From Curvularia sp. ZM96 (Eukaryota > Ascomycota > Dothideomycetes > Pleosporales > Pleosporaceae): a stretch of DNA of 64,000 bases. The notes beneath the pieces were generated by a model. It made no database searches. It saw nothing but the letters and a program-made list of their open reading frames with translations, and was not told the origin of the DNA. Each line of letters opens with the position of its first letter. The first letter of the stretch is position 1. Below are positions 11,101 to 23,999 of the stretch, piece after piece. A program made the translations under genes and the position numbers. The stretch covers positions 1 through 64,000 of the forward strand of contig JAJGBQ010000004.1 in the NCBI GenBank assembly GCA_022457065.1, in the 5' to 3' direction.

Positions 11101-14100
11101 CTAAATAACCTAGCTTAACTTATTTCCTTTAATCTCTCCCCACCACTTCTTCTTACTCCCCCACCGCGCCTACCCCTTTAACACCCCCCTAACCTCCTCT
11201 TCGTCTACCTAAAACCCTAGCCCGCTATTCTTCTTAATCGCCTGCTCTATTACTTCGTGCACTGCTAACCCTATCTTTATTAACTTAATAATAAATACCT
11301 TGCCTAGTACCCCATTATACTAATACCCTACCTCTCTCTACTTTCGATATCCCCTATCCTGTATATTAAACGTAAAGCTCTTACACACTATCTATAGTAG
11401 CTAGTACCCGTAGTAGTACGAATATAGCATAATCTACTAGTTATCTTATAGTATCTTAAGTCTCTTTAGCCCCTCCTAACCTCTCTCGTCCTTACAGTTC
11501 TCCTACGCGTGCTCTTGCCTATCTCTTCCGCTCGCTACACACTACTAACACCCTAACCGCTACTTCTCTACTACCTCTACTAGCTCCTCTACCTCTATCA
11601 CATCTCGACACTGCTGCTCTACTTCTACCATCCCTACCTACTACTGCTACCGTCCCTACTGCTTAAACGCTAGCCGCAATTCTATCTCTTCTCCCTCTTT
11701 CTCGTCTTCGTCTTCTCCATCTTCTCTATCTTCCTCTTTATTACTACTCTCCTACTGGCACCGCTAACATGCTACCTCGTCCTCCTTACACATCCCCTAC
11801 TCTACTCTATCTATTGCCTAGTTAAGTACCGCTCGTATATACCCCGAGCCCTCTATAAACAACTATATATTCTTCTCTACCTCTCCCTCTTCTGCTCTTA
11901 CAAACGCTTTCTTTCTCCCTCTTATCTAATAGCCTCGCATAATAATCGCCTCGCTCTTCTCCCTATCTCGTCTAGCCTGTCCACTCTCCTGCGCGTACTG
12001 CTACATCTGCCGCACCACGCCTACGTGTACTACCGCCTAGATTCTTAGTACGTCTACTCTTAGTTCTAACGCATTCGTTACTATAAACACCTGCCGCTAC
12101 CTACTCGTTAACTCCTATATAATCTTCTTCTTCTTCTCTACTATATCTACTTCCTAGTAGTAATATGCCGCCCCTAGCACCTTGTCTATCTATCTTATCT
12201 ATGCTACTATCCCGTAGTATATAATTACTTACTCTAATAGCAGGTATTTCCTCTTTAGCTTCTCTACTAATCTTACTACTATCTTCTCCTCTTCCTCTAT
12301 ATTGTACTTATACACTATATACTAGATATTCTTGCGTGTCGTCTATCTCTAGAACTAGTAGCACTTGCTCTTCTCTGGCAGCCCTATTACATCTAAAAAC
12401 TACTTCTTCTTCTTTAGCCTTAGCGTCGCCGTTAAATATACTATCTGCGTCTCTATCTAGAGCAGCTCTCGCAGTTCTAGCAGCTGGCTGCGGAATCCCT
12501 TAAGTGAGTCTAGTATTAAGTGACATTCGTTAATTATAATCTAATCTAGCTGTCCTATTAACCGCTCCTAGTTAATATAATACCTAAACGCCTCTCCTAT
12601 AGCTGCTTTAGGCGTTATAAACATAATCTGCACACTTCTATATGGACGCTAGCTATCCTACTCTCTACTAACAATCTCTAGCTTGTCGCACTGTACCTTT
12701 ATGTTAAACTGTAGTGCTACTAGTGGCACTACTATAATAGTAACTCTAGTTAATACTAACGCTAGTAGTATAAATAGCACGCTCTTACTAGCCCTAGTCC
12801 CTATAATTGCTATAACGGGACTCTTATACTGTATAATTGCCTGTATCGCTAGCTACTATATACTATAAAACTGTGCGTTGTATCCTAGCAGCCGCTATAG
12901 CTTACTATTCACGTCTACTAGCTGTATTATCTTCTACTACTAGTACTCCTCCTCTAACGCCTCTCTGCGCGTCTTGATAGCTAGCGGGCTCTGTTGTAGT
13001 AGCCGTAGCTTCTTCTCCTGCGTAGATAGGAGCTCTAAAAACCTGTGCCACTCGCTGCTCGCTACTTAGAATATAAACTACTTAGATTCTATACTAAATA
13101 CCGCCTTATATAGCGACCGCCTATAAATCGCGCTAGCTATCTTGCTGCCATACCTAGTCTACAAGTTAAATGCTTTATCTTCTTCTAATAACGCATTGTC
13201 CTTATTAGTATTTAAGTACGCCTTACGTGTCTTAGGGTTCTAGATATACCGCTGCTAAATCGCCTTAGATCTATGCTGCTACCTAATAATATTTAACTTA
13301 ACGCTTATATACTGTAGCGACGCCTTTTATATTCTTAGCTTAAGTTAGTTAGAATTCTACTACTCTATAGCGGGCGGCCTATTAGCCCGTACTTGGCTCT
13401 CTTCTCTCTTGTCTTCTCCTACCTATCTCTCCTCTCCCTCCTTCTCCTCTTCTTCTTCCTCTCTACTCTCTTCTTTACCCTCCTCTTCGGACGCCTCCTA
13501 CCACGCTATAGTAGTCCTTACCCTACTTGCTCTCCCTACGCCTCTTGTGCCCTGCGGGTCTGCACGACGCTTTCGTCTACGTGTGGGTTCTTGCTAGCGC
13601 CGCTCTAGGCGTGGCTCCCACATATACCCGCTCTCTGCCTCTTCCTCCGCCTCTTCCCCCTACGCTACTACAACCAAATGCTGCTAAAATAGACGCGCAA
13701 ACTATAAGTAAAACACGACTAGTTCCTCTACTTCGCGTAGGATATAGCGGTAGATTACTTTACCTTGTCTAGTCTAGGCAATATTTTTATAGTAAGTAGT
13801 AATAAAAACTACTGTACTATCTTCGATAAAAATTCCGCGACTATTCCCCTACGTATTATTTTAAAAATAGATCGTGAGCAACTTACTACTACGCGGCGGC
13901 GTACCTTCTATTATATATATAAGCACGGCAAGTGCGTGGCAGGCTTCTTGCATAGCTTTATAGTATGCCTAGATACGCTCCTTTATCTACACTAGCTCAC
14001 TACCTCTCGCCATAGCCACGCGCGACGTAGTAGTATTAGCAAACTTATGTCGTAGTCGCTTCTCCTACTAAATACGTTCTAGTAGCTAGCGCTTAGGGTC

Positions 14101-15960
14101 CTATACACTAGTAGCCTCGCGGTTGCGCGCATCTTCTATAAAACTCTATCTAGCCTACTACGCAGCTGTATTGTCTACTAGCTTGTTCTAGTAAATAGCG
14201 GGATATGGCGTCGTCTTGGGCACCACACCGCCCTTACTGTCTAGCTGCAGTAATAGTAGTTGTTTTAGCATGTCCTATCGCGTGCTAGTAATTATGCCGT
14301 GCACTATCGTCTATAGCTATGCTATGCTAAACTAGATCTAGCTATATAATAACGTGTCGCCTACCTAGTCTACTACGCCCTTGGCATTCGTTATATAGCG
14401 GATCTTGAAGCTAAATACCTGTAGCCGCAAAATGGCGTCTATAGGCGTTGGCTGGCCGTTATAGTTAGTTAGTGCTATAAACTAGTAATATATATCCTAT
14501 ACTAGCTTAAAATAGGTGGCTGCTATAGTGCTAGCCGTCTCTTCGCTATATCCTCTAGCTACTAGCTTGTTAATCTGCGCACTACGCTCTTTATATGCTT
14601 AGTATAGTACTAGCATGCGCGATATGCTAACTATGGCTAACTGCTTAGGGGTATATATAAGTGGATCTAGCTATGTCTTGTCCGCGCTAACGCCTAGTAT
14701 AGCCATGCCACTAATTAAGCCGCTCTTATACTTGCTACTGGCTAGCTTGTGATCGAGCAGCGCAAGCATAAATGCGAGCACTTAGTTCTATAACGTCTTG
14801 GCGTCTTCTATATCTAGCGGCTCGTTCTCGCTGTTACTATCTCTATGGCTGCCCCCCAGCTCTATGCTCCGCGCTGCGCTAGCTATCTCCTCTTCTAGGT
14901 GATAACTAGTTAAATTCTTTAACTTCTCTAAGTATACCTTCTGCTCGCTAGTTAAGTAGTATAATAGGCGTCTACCCTATACTTTATCGCTAGAACCTAG
15001 CTAGACTATAGGCAGCTCGTACGTTCGCTAGATGTACGCAATTACCTAGAGCCACACGCTATAGTATTTCTTTATCGTTAGCTCCGTCTAGCTTATATTA
15101 AATAGCTTTTCGTTGCTAGTCGTCCTATACTTGCGCTAGTTAATGTGTATTATAGCTAGCATGCTTACTATACCTGAGTGTGATATCTACTATGCCCTCT
15201 AAATTACTATCTTAGTAGCCTAGCACACGTTCTGCAGTGCCCGTTCGTGGTAGCTAGGTGTCCGCGCTATGTCTAGTAGCCACAGTTAGTCTAGTCCCTT
15301 TAAGTGCTATTTCTAGCCTGCCTAGTTAAGCTATGTCTAGTATTCCTACTAACTACTATCTTCTTTAATAACGTTACTAGGGTTTCTGCGCTCTACTACC
15401 TAGTCTATCTATGTGGCAGTAGTAGCTAACGCGCGTCTTAGCTGTGTCTCCTCCTCGTCACTATCCGCTGGCTTAGCGGGTGCAGCGCCCTAGACTTTAA
15501 ACAGCCGGCCTAGCGTGCTAGTGTTGTAGAGCTTCTAGCATACTACGCTGACTATCTATCTCTACTGTATGGCTGCTAGACGGCCGATACTACGTGTGTG
15601 GCTACTAGTCTAGCCGTAGTAGTTCTAGCCATGCTCCTGCATCTTCTTTATGTACCGGCAGATATATCTACACTTACGGCACTTTAAGCCGTCTATATAT
15701 ACGGGCAGATAGGGTAGTGGCGCAGCATCTAGACGTAGAAACATGACCTCGTCTGCACTATTAGCCTAGTTCCGTAACTATAGCTCCTAGCCAGTGGCTT
15801 CTACTATACTACGCCATGTATAGGGAGTTAGCTCTTAGTGTTTAGTGTCTAAGTAAGTGCGTAGCTACGACTTTACGACGCCCTACTTGTGGCTCTTACA
15901 TATCGCTATGTAATGTGTAGGCAAATATACAAAAATCTCTCTAAATAGATCTATTATAGT
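11100..15960 (-). pseudogene. RIP-decayed second OrsD/RecQ-type helicase
   Basis: Translating the minus strand through many stop codons shows an OrsD-like N terminus (LPVYIDGLKCRKCRYIC near 15,690), a helicase DECH region near 12,535, a TATL motif III near 12,440, and a motif V/VI segment near 11,975-12,105 (NALELRVDV, then QYAQESG). The motif VI wording (QESG) differs from the telomere-proximal gene (QASG), so this is a different subfamily. Stops are TAG/TAA in place of CAG, CAA or TGG, as RIP produces. Plus-strand open frames at 12,683-13,995 are antisense shadows. The low-stringency 3' end is my estimate. Confidence 0.75.
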
Positions 15961-16109
15961 AAGTAATTATAGCACAAGTAATGCTAATATTAGTATAAAT
16001 AGTACTGTTACTACTATATAGTAGTAAATTAGTTGTTATTTACATTTCTATTTGTTTTAGTTACTCTACTAACACAAACCTAGTCGTCTAACGTTGCCCT
16101 AGTGTACCT

Positions 16110-16450
16110 AAAACCCTAATTCTAGAGTTAGGGTTAACTTAGGGTTAAGCCCTAACTCTACCCTACCTTACCCTACCCTAAGCACGGGCTATATTAGCGA
16201 ACACTAATCTTCTATTACGTTTTATTAAATATCTTACGTTATAGTTATCGTATAGCTATAAAAAGTAGTTTATTAAATTTATACGAGTTTTCTACATCTA
16301 TAATAGAAGTTACATTAATTTTAAACGCTGTTCCGACCTTAGTTCTATACCCCCCGTGATTCTGCAGAACTAAGGTCCGCAAACTCGCCAAGAAATCGGG
16401 AACTAAGGTCGATTCTGACCTTAGTTCCGTCGGGGATTGAGGATAGGCGT
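16110..16450. repeat. Dyad repeat B, copy 1
   Basis: Begins with gttagggtt/ccctaactc telomere-like words and ends in ggggattgaggata. Near its right end it carries four arms: accttagttc (16336-16345), gaactaaggt (16367-16376), ggaactaaggtc (16399-16410) and gaccttagttcc (16417-16428). The last two form a 12-bp perfect stem with a 6-base loop. The spacer contains gcaaactcgccaagaaatc, which is conserved in all four copies in this window. Confidence 0.8.
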
Positions 16451-17640
16451 TCTTTATCTTATTAGCTAGTACAGCTTGGCGCAGCTATCTCTACACTACT
16501 ACAACATTATTATTGCTATCTACCATGCCCTCTCTGTTGCTATTATCGTACTCGCTCTCTATACTAGTTACCCTCTCGCTTACGCTATCTACGTTAGCGT
16601 CTATAGCTCTATCCTACTATACTAGATATCTATCTACCCGAGTCTATTCGTCTGCGATAATCCAAAGATAAAAGCAGACAAAGCGGATTATATAGCTAGC
16701 GTACGTTGCCTAACTCTTAGGGTTCTATAGTCGTGCTAGCGGCTACTAATTAATAACTATCTACTGCGCACTACAAAGCTAGCGCTAGAGCTCTCGCGGT
16801 AGTGTTACCAAGCTATAGACTAATCTTTCTATTAACTCTTCAGTTAACTTTGCAGCCTACTGCAGCCTTGCTTTATTACGGTCGGGCAAGCGGGTTTAAT
16901 AGTCTAGATGTACTAAATTTCGACCCTCTAGCAACGTTAACTAACCCATTCTCTTAAACTAGCCCATTTTATTAATCTTTATAGTTAGTGCTATAACTTA
17001 TATCTCTTTTTTAAGCTCTTCTCGCACGTCATGCTACTTACTAAGTTATTATTTTATAATCTCGTGTTAATTAAATTTTGCTCTATTTTCTCTAATACCT
17101 AAATTAACTAAAAAATATTTTCGCAACCCCCTAGCACGAAAAAACGTCTAGACCTTAATAGAATTAAATAAAGTACTATTCTCTCCCTTCTATGCTTACT
17201 AGTAATTTTTTTTTAAGTATTTACGCATCACGCTCTTATCTATAGTTAGAAAATAGCATGTCTTATAGCGCAGTCTATTAAGCGGCATCTCTAGCTCTTT
17301 AATTAGCTTAGCAGGCTGCTTAGGAAGCTTAATATTCTTTAGCTCTATTCTCTTATAATATATAAAGCGTTAAATAATCGCTTTACGCACTTTTACGGGT
17401 ATTATATACTATTATAATAGATACTTATTAAGATTAATAACCCCGCTACTATGCTGCTTGCAAATAAGAACGCCAAAGTCTTCTAAGAAGTAAAGAACAT
17501 CGTCATAGTTGTCTGCTGAGTCTATTCTTATACTACGCGCTGGCGAGCTGCTATTGCTACTCTCTGCGTTCTATACGCGACTATCCTAGATAGGTAGCTC
17601 TATAAGACGCTTATGTTTAAGTAGAGTAATAAATTATATA
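16451..17640 (-). pseudogene. RIP-decayed copy of the telomeric helicase N-terminal part
   Basis: Nucleotide-level copy of 7,190-8,370 of the telomere-proximal helicase gene, in the same orientation. For example tctctgcg, gacgcttat and the start-codon region near 17,600 match 8,300-8,370. The C-terminal side is cut off at the junction with dyad repeat B at 16,450. Most differences are C-to-T or G-to-A, which produces in-frame stops on the minus strand. Confidence 0.85.
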
Positions 17641-18247
17641 TACGTAGAGATAGTATATACTAAGTATAAGTAGTAGTATAGTAGTAGTATAAGTAGATTT
17701 ATATTACTCTATATAGTTGTTTATTATTATGCTAATATAACTAGTAGTCCAATATTGCCCTAGTTCTTATAGTAACGCTATTACTGGCGTCAAGCGCTTA
17801 TCAGAATCTTACAGCGACTCCGCATAGTAGCTGCGCGATACTAGCTACTATTAGGGGGACTAGAAAAGTCTTTCTTAAGAACCCTATATACTACTATAGC
17901 GTAACCCTAAAGTTAGGGTTAGCTTAGAGTTAAGCTCTAACCCTAGCCCTAGCCCTAGCTGCGGCAACTACCCTATACAGCTATATATACGAAGCTGCGA
18001 GTTTCGCGCTACTATTAGGGAGACTAAGAAAGACTTTCTTAGTTAGCGCATATGCTATAACACTATCTAGAGCCTATACTAGGGTGCACTTAGGATTAAG
18101 TCAACCCTAACGCTAAGCCTAAATAGTGCGGCTTATAGGTGTCAAAAATCCGCGGGTTTGGGGGTTAAAATGGCCCGATGCGGACGGAAATCCTAACGCT
18201 AAGCCTATTTCGGCGCGGGCTATGGGATAACCCGCGCCTCATATTGG
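17641..18247. repeat. Diverged copy of the helicase 5' flank
   Basis: Matches 8,376-9,016 in order, including the gtaaccctaaagttagggtt and ccctagccctagccctagc words, the gctgcgcgatactagctact segment, and the terminal cgcctcatattggttagg. No gene is visible. Confidence 0.8.
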
Positions 18248-18640
18248 TTAGGGTAGCGGCGCAGCATCTAGGCGTGGAAACATAACCTAGTCTACACTAT
18301 CGGCCTAGTTGCGCAGCTATGGCTCCTGGCTAGTAGCTTATACTATGCTATGCCGTGTGTGGGGAGCCAGCTTCTAGTATTTAGTATCTAAGTGGGTGCG
18401 CAGCTATAACTTAACAACGCCCTGCTTGTGGCTCTTGCATATCGCGATATAATAGGTAGGCAAATATATAAAAAAATCTCAAAATAGATCTATACTAGCT
18501 AGTAATTATAGTATAAGTAATGCTATAGGCGCTACGTAGTAATAAATAGATTACTATTTACGTTTTTATTTATTTTAGCTACTCTGCTAATATAGACCTA
18601 GTTAGTTAACGTTGCCCTAGTGCGCCTAAAACTCTAACTC
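18248..18640 (-). pseudogene. Fragment of the second helicase's N-terminal region
   Basis: A copy of 15,715-16,115 (shared runs such as gcagcatctag, ggcaaatata and gttgccctag), so it holds the N-terminal OrsD-type end and 5' flank of the diverged helicase. It is truncated on its left at the end of the flank copy. RIP-decayed and not expected to code. Confidence 0.75.
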
Positions 18641-18654
18641 TTAGACTAGGGCTA

Positions 18655-18980
18655 AGATACTAGACGTATAAGGGGGGTATATAGAAAACTTTCCTAAGTA
18701 CCCCTAACTAGCGCTCCTATAAGATTGTCTCGTGCATGTCTACTATAATAGAATAGGGGGAGTAAAAAGAGAGCAATAGTAGAGGGGGGGGGAGTTGAAG
18801 CTAGGCAACCGTTGCCCTCCTCCAAAAGCCCTCGCTTCTATTACCTACTCTAATCTTAGCACGAATAGCTAGATGAAATCCTCTTCTCTCTTATATTCTT
18901 ACTATATATATATTTCTTATATTCTATATTTTCTCTTACCTCTTATAGTTACTGCGTATAGCTAAAAGTACTCGTAGTGG
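18655..18980. repeat. Repeat A, copy 1
   Basis: Contains gaaaactttcctaagtaccc, agaggggg runs, ttgaagctaggcaac and gctaaaagtactcgtag. It is nearly identical to 19,295-19,633. Dyad repeat B follows it directly. No coding potential seen. Confidence 0.85.
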
Positions 18981-19290
18981 GCGTAACCCTAAGTTAGGGT
19001 TAAGCCCTAACTCTAGCCCTAATACTCTAGGCACGAGCCATATTAGCGAATACTAACTTTTAGTCACATTTTATTAAATATCTCGCGCTATAGCTATTAG
19101 ACGGTAATAAAAAGTAGTTCGTTAAATTCGCACGAGTTTTCCGCATCTGCGATAGAAGTTGCATTAATTTTGAGCGCTATTCTGACCTTAGTTCCGTTCC
19201 CTACTAGATTCTGCAGAACTAAGGTCCGCAAACTTGCCAAGAAATCGGGAACTAAGGTCAGAATCAACCTTAGTTCCGTTGGGGATTGAG
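18981..19290. repeat. Dyad repeat B, copy 2
   Basis: Same organisation as copy 1: gttagggttaagccctaact at the left, then arms accttagttcc, gaactaaggt, ggaactaaggtc and accttagttcc near 19,175-19,270, separated by gcaaacttgccaagaaatc, and a ggggattgaggatag end. Confidence 0.85.
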
Positions 19291-19294
19291 GATA

Positions 19295-19633
19295 GAGTTA
19301 AGACACTAAATATATAAGAGGGGGGTATAGAAAACTTTCCTAAGTACCCCTAACTAGCGCTCTTATAAGATTATCTCGTGCATATCTACTATAGTAGAAT
19401 GGGGGGAGTTAAAAGAGAGTAATAGTAGAGGGGGGGAGAGAGAGAAGTTGAAGCTAGGCAACTATTACTCTTCTCTAAAAGTCCTTACTTCTATTACCTA
19501 CTCTAATCTTAGCACGAATAGCTAGATAAAATTCTCTTCTCTCTTATACTCTTACTCTATATATATTTTTTATATTCTATATTTTCTCTAAACTTCTATA
19601 GTTGTAGCGTATAGCTAAAAGTACTCGTAGTAG
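19295..19633. repeat. Repeat A, copy 2, truncated by Gypsy insertion
   Basis: Second copy of repeat A. It ends in actcgtagtag, where the Gypsy element begins. The continuation of the A-B unit (gcgtaactctaagttagggt) is found at 34,653 on the other side of the Gypsy element, so the tandem A-B unit was split by that insertion. Confidence 0.88.
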
Positions 19634-20599
19634 TGTTACAAGTAACAGCGAAGGATCTCTCCTGAACGATGGCCGCAGGTCAAAGACCATTGGGTGCCAC
19701 GTCAAAGGTAAATGATCACCGCGGGGCGGCGATCACGTGATTAACATCACGCCAAGGAGTGCTATTAGGCGCTAGCGCATGATAGTAAGGCAGTATGTGA
19801 TAGCAACTATTAGGAGCATCAGGCCAAGACCTAGAAGGGCAGTAATAGTAGTGATGGCAGGAAGGACGGTAATAGATATAAGAATAGGCTAGATTTTATT
19901 ATTACATTTGTTATAGTTAACTCTTATAAGTTCTTCTCTTTTTTTTTTTTTTTTTTTTTTTTTAGTTTAGCGTCCTGTCTCAGCCGGTGGGCTATATAGG
20001 ACGTGCAGGCTAGGCCTACAAGTATCTACGTGGTTCTATCGATTTGATGTAGGTAGGGGAGAGGGCTATCTAAATCGAGGTGAGGCTCGTAGCCTAGTGC
20101 AGAGGGAGGTAGAAGGGGGTCTTGCGGGTAGAAGTAAGGGGTAGGGTAGGTGTAGGGCAAGGGCACCTAGTATAGGTGTTGCCCTAGTTCTCGAGGTTTC
20201 CTTTATACTAGGCCTGTGTTGCAGCCCTAGTTTCCTTAATAAAGGCAATTATGGTCTATATGCCTGTTCTCGTATTTAGGAGGAAGGCTAGCGATAGAGG
20301 GTCCTTGCTAGCCTCTTGCATCTTCGTCCTAGCCTCCTTGTATAGCGTACACCTAAGGAGGATATATACAGCGTCTTGCGTAGCTCTATAGTTACAGGGG
20401 CAAACCTTAGAGTCTACTTTACCTCGCTTGAAGAGAAAATCTCGTAGGTAACAGTGTCCTAGCTTAAGCTAAAAGAAGGCGCTAGAGGCTTCTCTACTAG
20501 TAGGAGGAATAGTAATCTACTTCCTAGTCTTCCACTTATACCTTGCGGCGTAAGTAGTAGAGTTTAGAGTAATAGCTCTCCTTCTATACTGTTCTAGAT

Positions 20600-23500
20600 A
20601 GCTAAGCCACTCTCGCTCGCCTAGCTGTTTTATTCGTGTGCCTATTACAGCTAGACTCGTCCTACTAGAGCTAGAATCTAGCTTTGTCGCCTCCTTTGCT
20701 AGTAAGTCTGCTTTCTCGTTTCCTATAACGTCCTAGTGGCCGGGTACCTAGTAGATCGCGGGTGTTAGGCCTTTCTCTCGAAGCTTTTTTACTACTCTCG
20801 TACATCTAAGTTACCATTCTTACCCAGGGTTGTCAGAGGCAGTTTATAGTCTGAATATTGTAGCCTAGTTATCTACATATACTCTAACATCTAGACAGTC
20901 GTCTGCTAGGTCGATAGCTTTCTCTAGGCCTAGAGTAATACCTTCTAGTTCTCCGTTATAGACTAGCTGGTTGTATCCTATATTAACCTTTTCCTAAGCT
21001 ATAAGACTAGCTCCTTTGTAGAAGGCTACTCCTACTCCTATACCCTTGCCTTTGCTTGTAGCTGAGGCGTCTAAGTAGATGGAGAGGAGGTGTTTGTCTT
21101 CTAGAAGTTCCTTATGGTGCTTTACTTCGATTTCCTTAGAATTCTTAGATATATTCGTCTTATAGAGTATTTCTGAGCTCTAGGGCATAGACGCGTAGTG
21201 CTGAATCTTCTCACTATCCGAGGATAGTGCTGTTGAGATAGATCTAGTAATACGCTCTAGCTGCTTGCCTTGATTGCTAGAGATAGCAATGTTGAGAGGG
21301 TGGCTAGGAGCTAGCTTTCTTGCTCTAAAGGCGTATTGACGTAGGGCGTTATTAAGTCTAACTCTAGGAGAGTAAAGAGCTGCTTCTACCTCGCTAGGTA
21401 TAGTAGGTAAGGTTCTAAAGGATCCTAGGATTTTCCTGCAGGCTTAATTCTGTAGCTTCTGCCTCTAATTAAGTGCTGTATGTTGCTCCTTCTAGAAGAT
21501 TTGGCAGCTATAGTCCGCTACGCTAGTGACGTAGGCTAGATAGAGTTGTCGTACTGCTCTAGGCGAGAGGCCTTTATTTAAGTTTGCTAGCCTGCTAAGG
21601 CGGTAAAAGGCTGCGCTAGCCTGCTGGTTCCTAATATAGCTGTGGTGCTTAAATTTAAGGCTGTAGTTAAAGTAGATGCCTAGCTATCTAACTAGCTCCT
21701 TAGACTGTACTGTTTCCTGAGTAGGTAGAGTAAGTACTCTACTTTGATCTTTTTTAGATCTTGTCTAGTTAACTAGTTCCGTCTTTGAGCTGTCGAATTG
21801 GATAGCTGACTCCTCTGCTAGTCTAAAGAGATTCTGGATCTCCTTTTCTAGTAACTTGATATTTTTCCTTACTGACGTAGACGATACGGAGATCTGTAGG
21901 TCGTCTATATAGGAGGAGGAGTAGGTGCTCTCACTCGCTTGAATTGCTTGAAAGAGCGGTTTTGAGTAGATTAGAAATAGGATTGGCGAGGCTGGGCTTC
22001 CTTGAGGGGTTCCTGTTGAGATTTCCTGAGGCTCCTCAGTCTGTCCGTCAAAAGATAGCTCTAGTACTCTACCTTCTAGAAAGGACTTTGTCTAGGCTAG
22101 TAGACAGCAGGGTAGGCCTTGATCTCTCATAACTTCTAGAAGCTTATTTTTTGAGACGTGATCGAAGGCTCCTTTAATATTAAGAAAGATAGTAGTAGTA
22201 ACTTTCTGTTTTCTTTTCTGCTGCTGTATGTTGTTATAGAAGAGTAGCGCAGCGTCGATAGCGGACTTCTTTAGTCTTCCTCCTAGTTGAGAGGGGTGGA
22301 GTAGATTAGTTGTTTCCGCTAGTGCGCCTAGTCTTCTAGCTACTAGCCTTTCTAGTACTTTGCCTAGACAGTTTAGAAGTGAGATTACTCTATAGGCTTT
22401 TGGGATCGAGTAGTCGGGCTTGCTTGGCTTTTTTAGGATTACTCCTTTTGCTTTTCTCCAGCACCTTGGGTGGTAGCCTAGGTTAAATAGAGTAGAGTAT
22501 ATCCTAAATAGAGTTGCCGACTGCGTTAAGTAAGCCTTTTGGATCACCTCATGGCTGATCAGATCAGGCCCTGGTGAGGTAGCCTTCACTTTGCAGCAGG
22601 CAAAGGAGAGTTCGTCCTCTGTTAGAGCAGGCCAGGTCCACCTGCTGTCTCCCCTGTAGGTGTAGAAGGAAGGGATAGCTGTCGTAGGAGGCGGAGGAAA
22701 GAGATCTTCTCTAAAAGCCTTGCACTTCTCTGTAAACGACTCCTTGCCTTTAATAGCAGGTATTCGAGTACTTAGGTTATCTTTCGTATATGCTAGAGCT
22801 TTAAAGATATTATGTGGCGAGTCTTTTTGAAGAAAGGCCTCCCAGTGGCCTTGTTTAGCTCGTCGAATAGCTTTTAAATATCTATTTTTAGTGCGTAGAT
22901 ACTCTCGTTTCCACTGGTAGAGGGAGCTATTATTTTCCTTTTTGCCTCCTTCTTGTAGGCTCTATAGGCTCTGCTTAGGTCTTGCTTTCGGCTATCTAGC
23001 TCGCTCGTCCACCAGGGCTTAGGCTTAGGCTTTTGGCTGACTAGTGGAGTTGACTTTTCTAGTGCGTTCTGTATAGCCTTTGTAAGATCCTCTCTAGCTT
23101 ATCTAGCTTAGTTTCTAGCGGGATATTTTGTCCTAGAATAAGCTTTCTTGAGGTGTAGTTCGAGCAAGGAGGTAGTGTCGACAGTCGCTCCTCTAGGCCT
23201 ATGGCTTTGATCTCCTGTCCTAGCGTCTCCTTAAAGGTCTTCCAGTCTGTTTTTCTAGTATTGTACGTCTTTGGCTGTCTAGGTAGCTCGCTAGTAGTAT
23301 AGATACTAAATAGAATAGCGTGGTGGTCAGATCTAACTTCAGGTATAGTCTGCCAGTTCTAGATACTAGTAGCTATATCGTTGGTTACAAAAGTAAGATC
23401 TAATACGCTCTCTTTCCGCATGTGAGCTCTGAAGAAGGTGCCTTCCCCTAGAGTATTTAGTAGAGTGAGATTTTGCGTATCTATCTACTCTACTAGATCC

Positions 23501-23988
23501 TCTGCTAGTGTGCTAGGGCTGCGCTCCTCTAGGCTCCATCTAGGATGGTGGGTGTTGAAATCTCCTAGAATAATTGACTGAGGCTGTAGGGTCTCCTGTA
23601 GTAGGCGCCTCTGGATTGTTGTCTTGTTTAAACCTTCTAGTAGGCTCTTCTCGTTATAAATGTTATAGATATAGAAGTTAGTGGTAGTAGCTAATACTTT
23701 AATAGCTAGAAAGTCGTTATCGTCGCTAATAAGTGGATTAACCTCTACTTCTAGATCTTTTCTAATATAGAAGAGTACTCTAGGCCTTAAGGAGCTATCC
23801 TCTAGGGTAGGTAGTATCTGAGTAAAGTCCTGGTGAGCGATAGATCTAGTTTTTGCGTACGAGGGTCCCTTGAGTAGCCAGGGCTCCTGTACTGCGATGA
23901 TTTTGGCGCCTACTTTGACAGCTAGATCTAGCGCGCTCTCGGTAGCAGGACTACTTCTATTAACGTTTATTTGTAGAATTTTCAACAT
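20600..23988 (-). pseudogene. LINE ORF2 (endonuclease, reverse transcriptase, RNase H)
   Basis: Begins at 23,988 with an AP-endonuclease-like domain (ILQINVNRS, AVQEPWL, ILGDFNTHHPRW; open to 23,485). Reverse transcriptase follows: SPGPDLISHEVIQKAY and the block with KPSKPDYSIPKAYRVISLL (open 22,589-22,092). The catalytic YIDD motif lies near 21,900-21,915. RNase H follows near 20,690-21,060. It is interrupted by several stop codons and frame changes. The endonuclease and RNase H place it in the I/Tad group of fungal LINEs. Confidence 0.85.
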
Positions 23989-23999
23989 CCTAGTTAGTA

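Noticed and set aside
12683..13995. Series of plus-strand open frames
   Set aside because: They are antisense to the decayed helicase; C-to-T decay removes plus-strand stop contexts and opens frames by chance.
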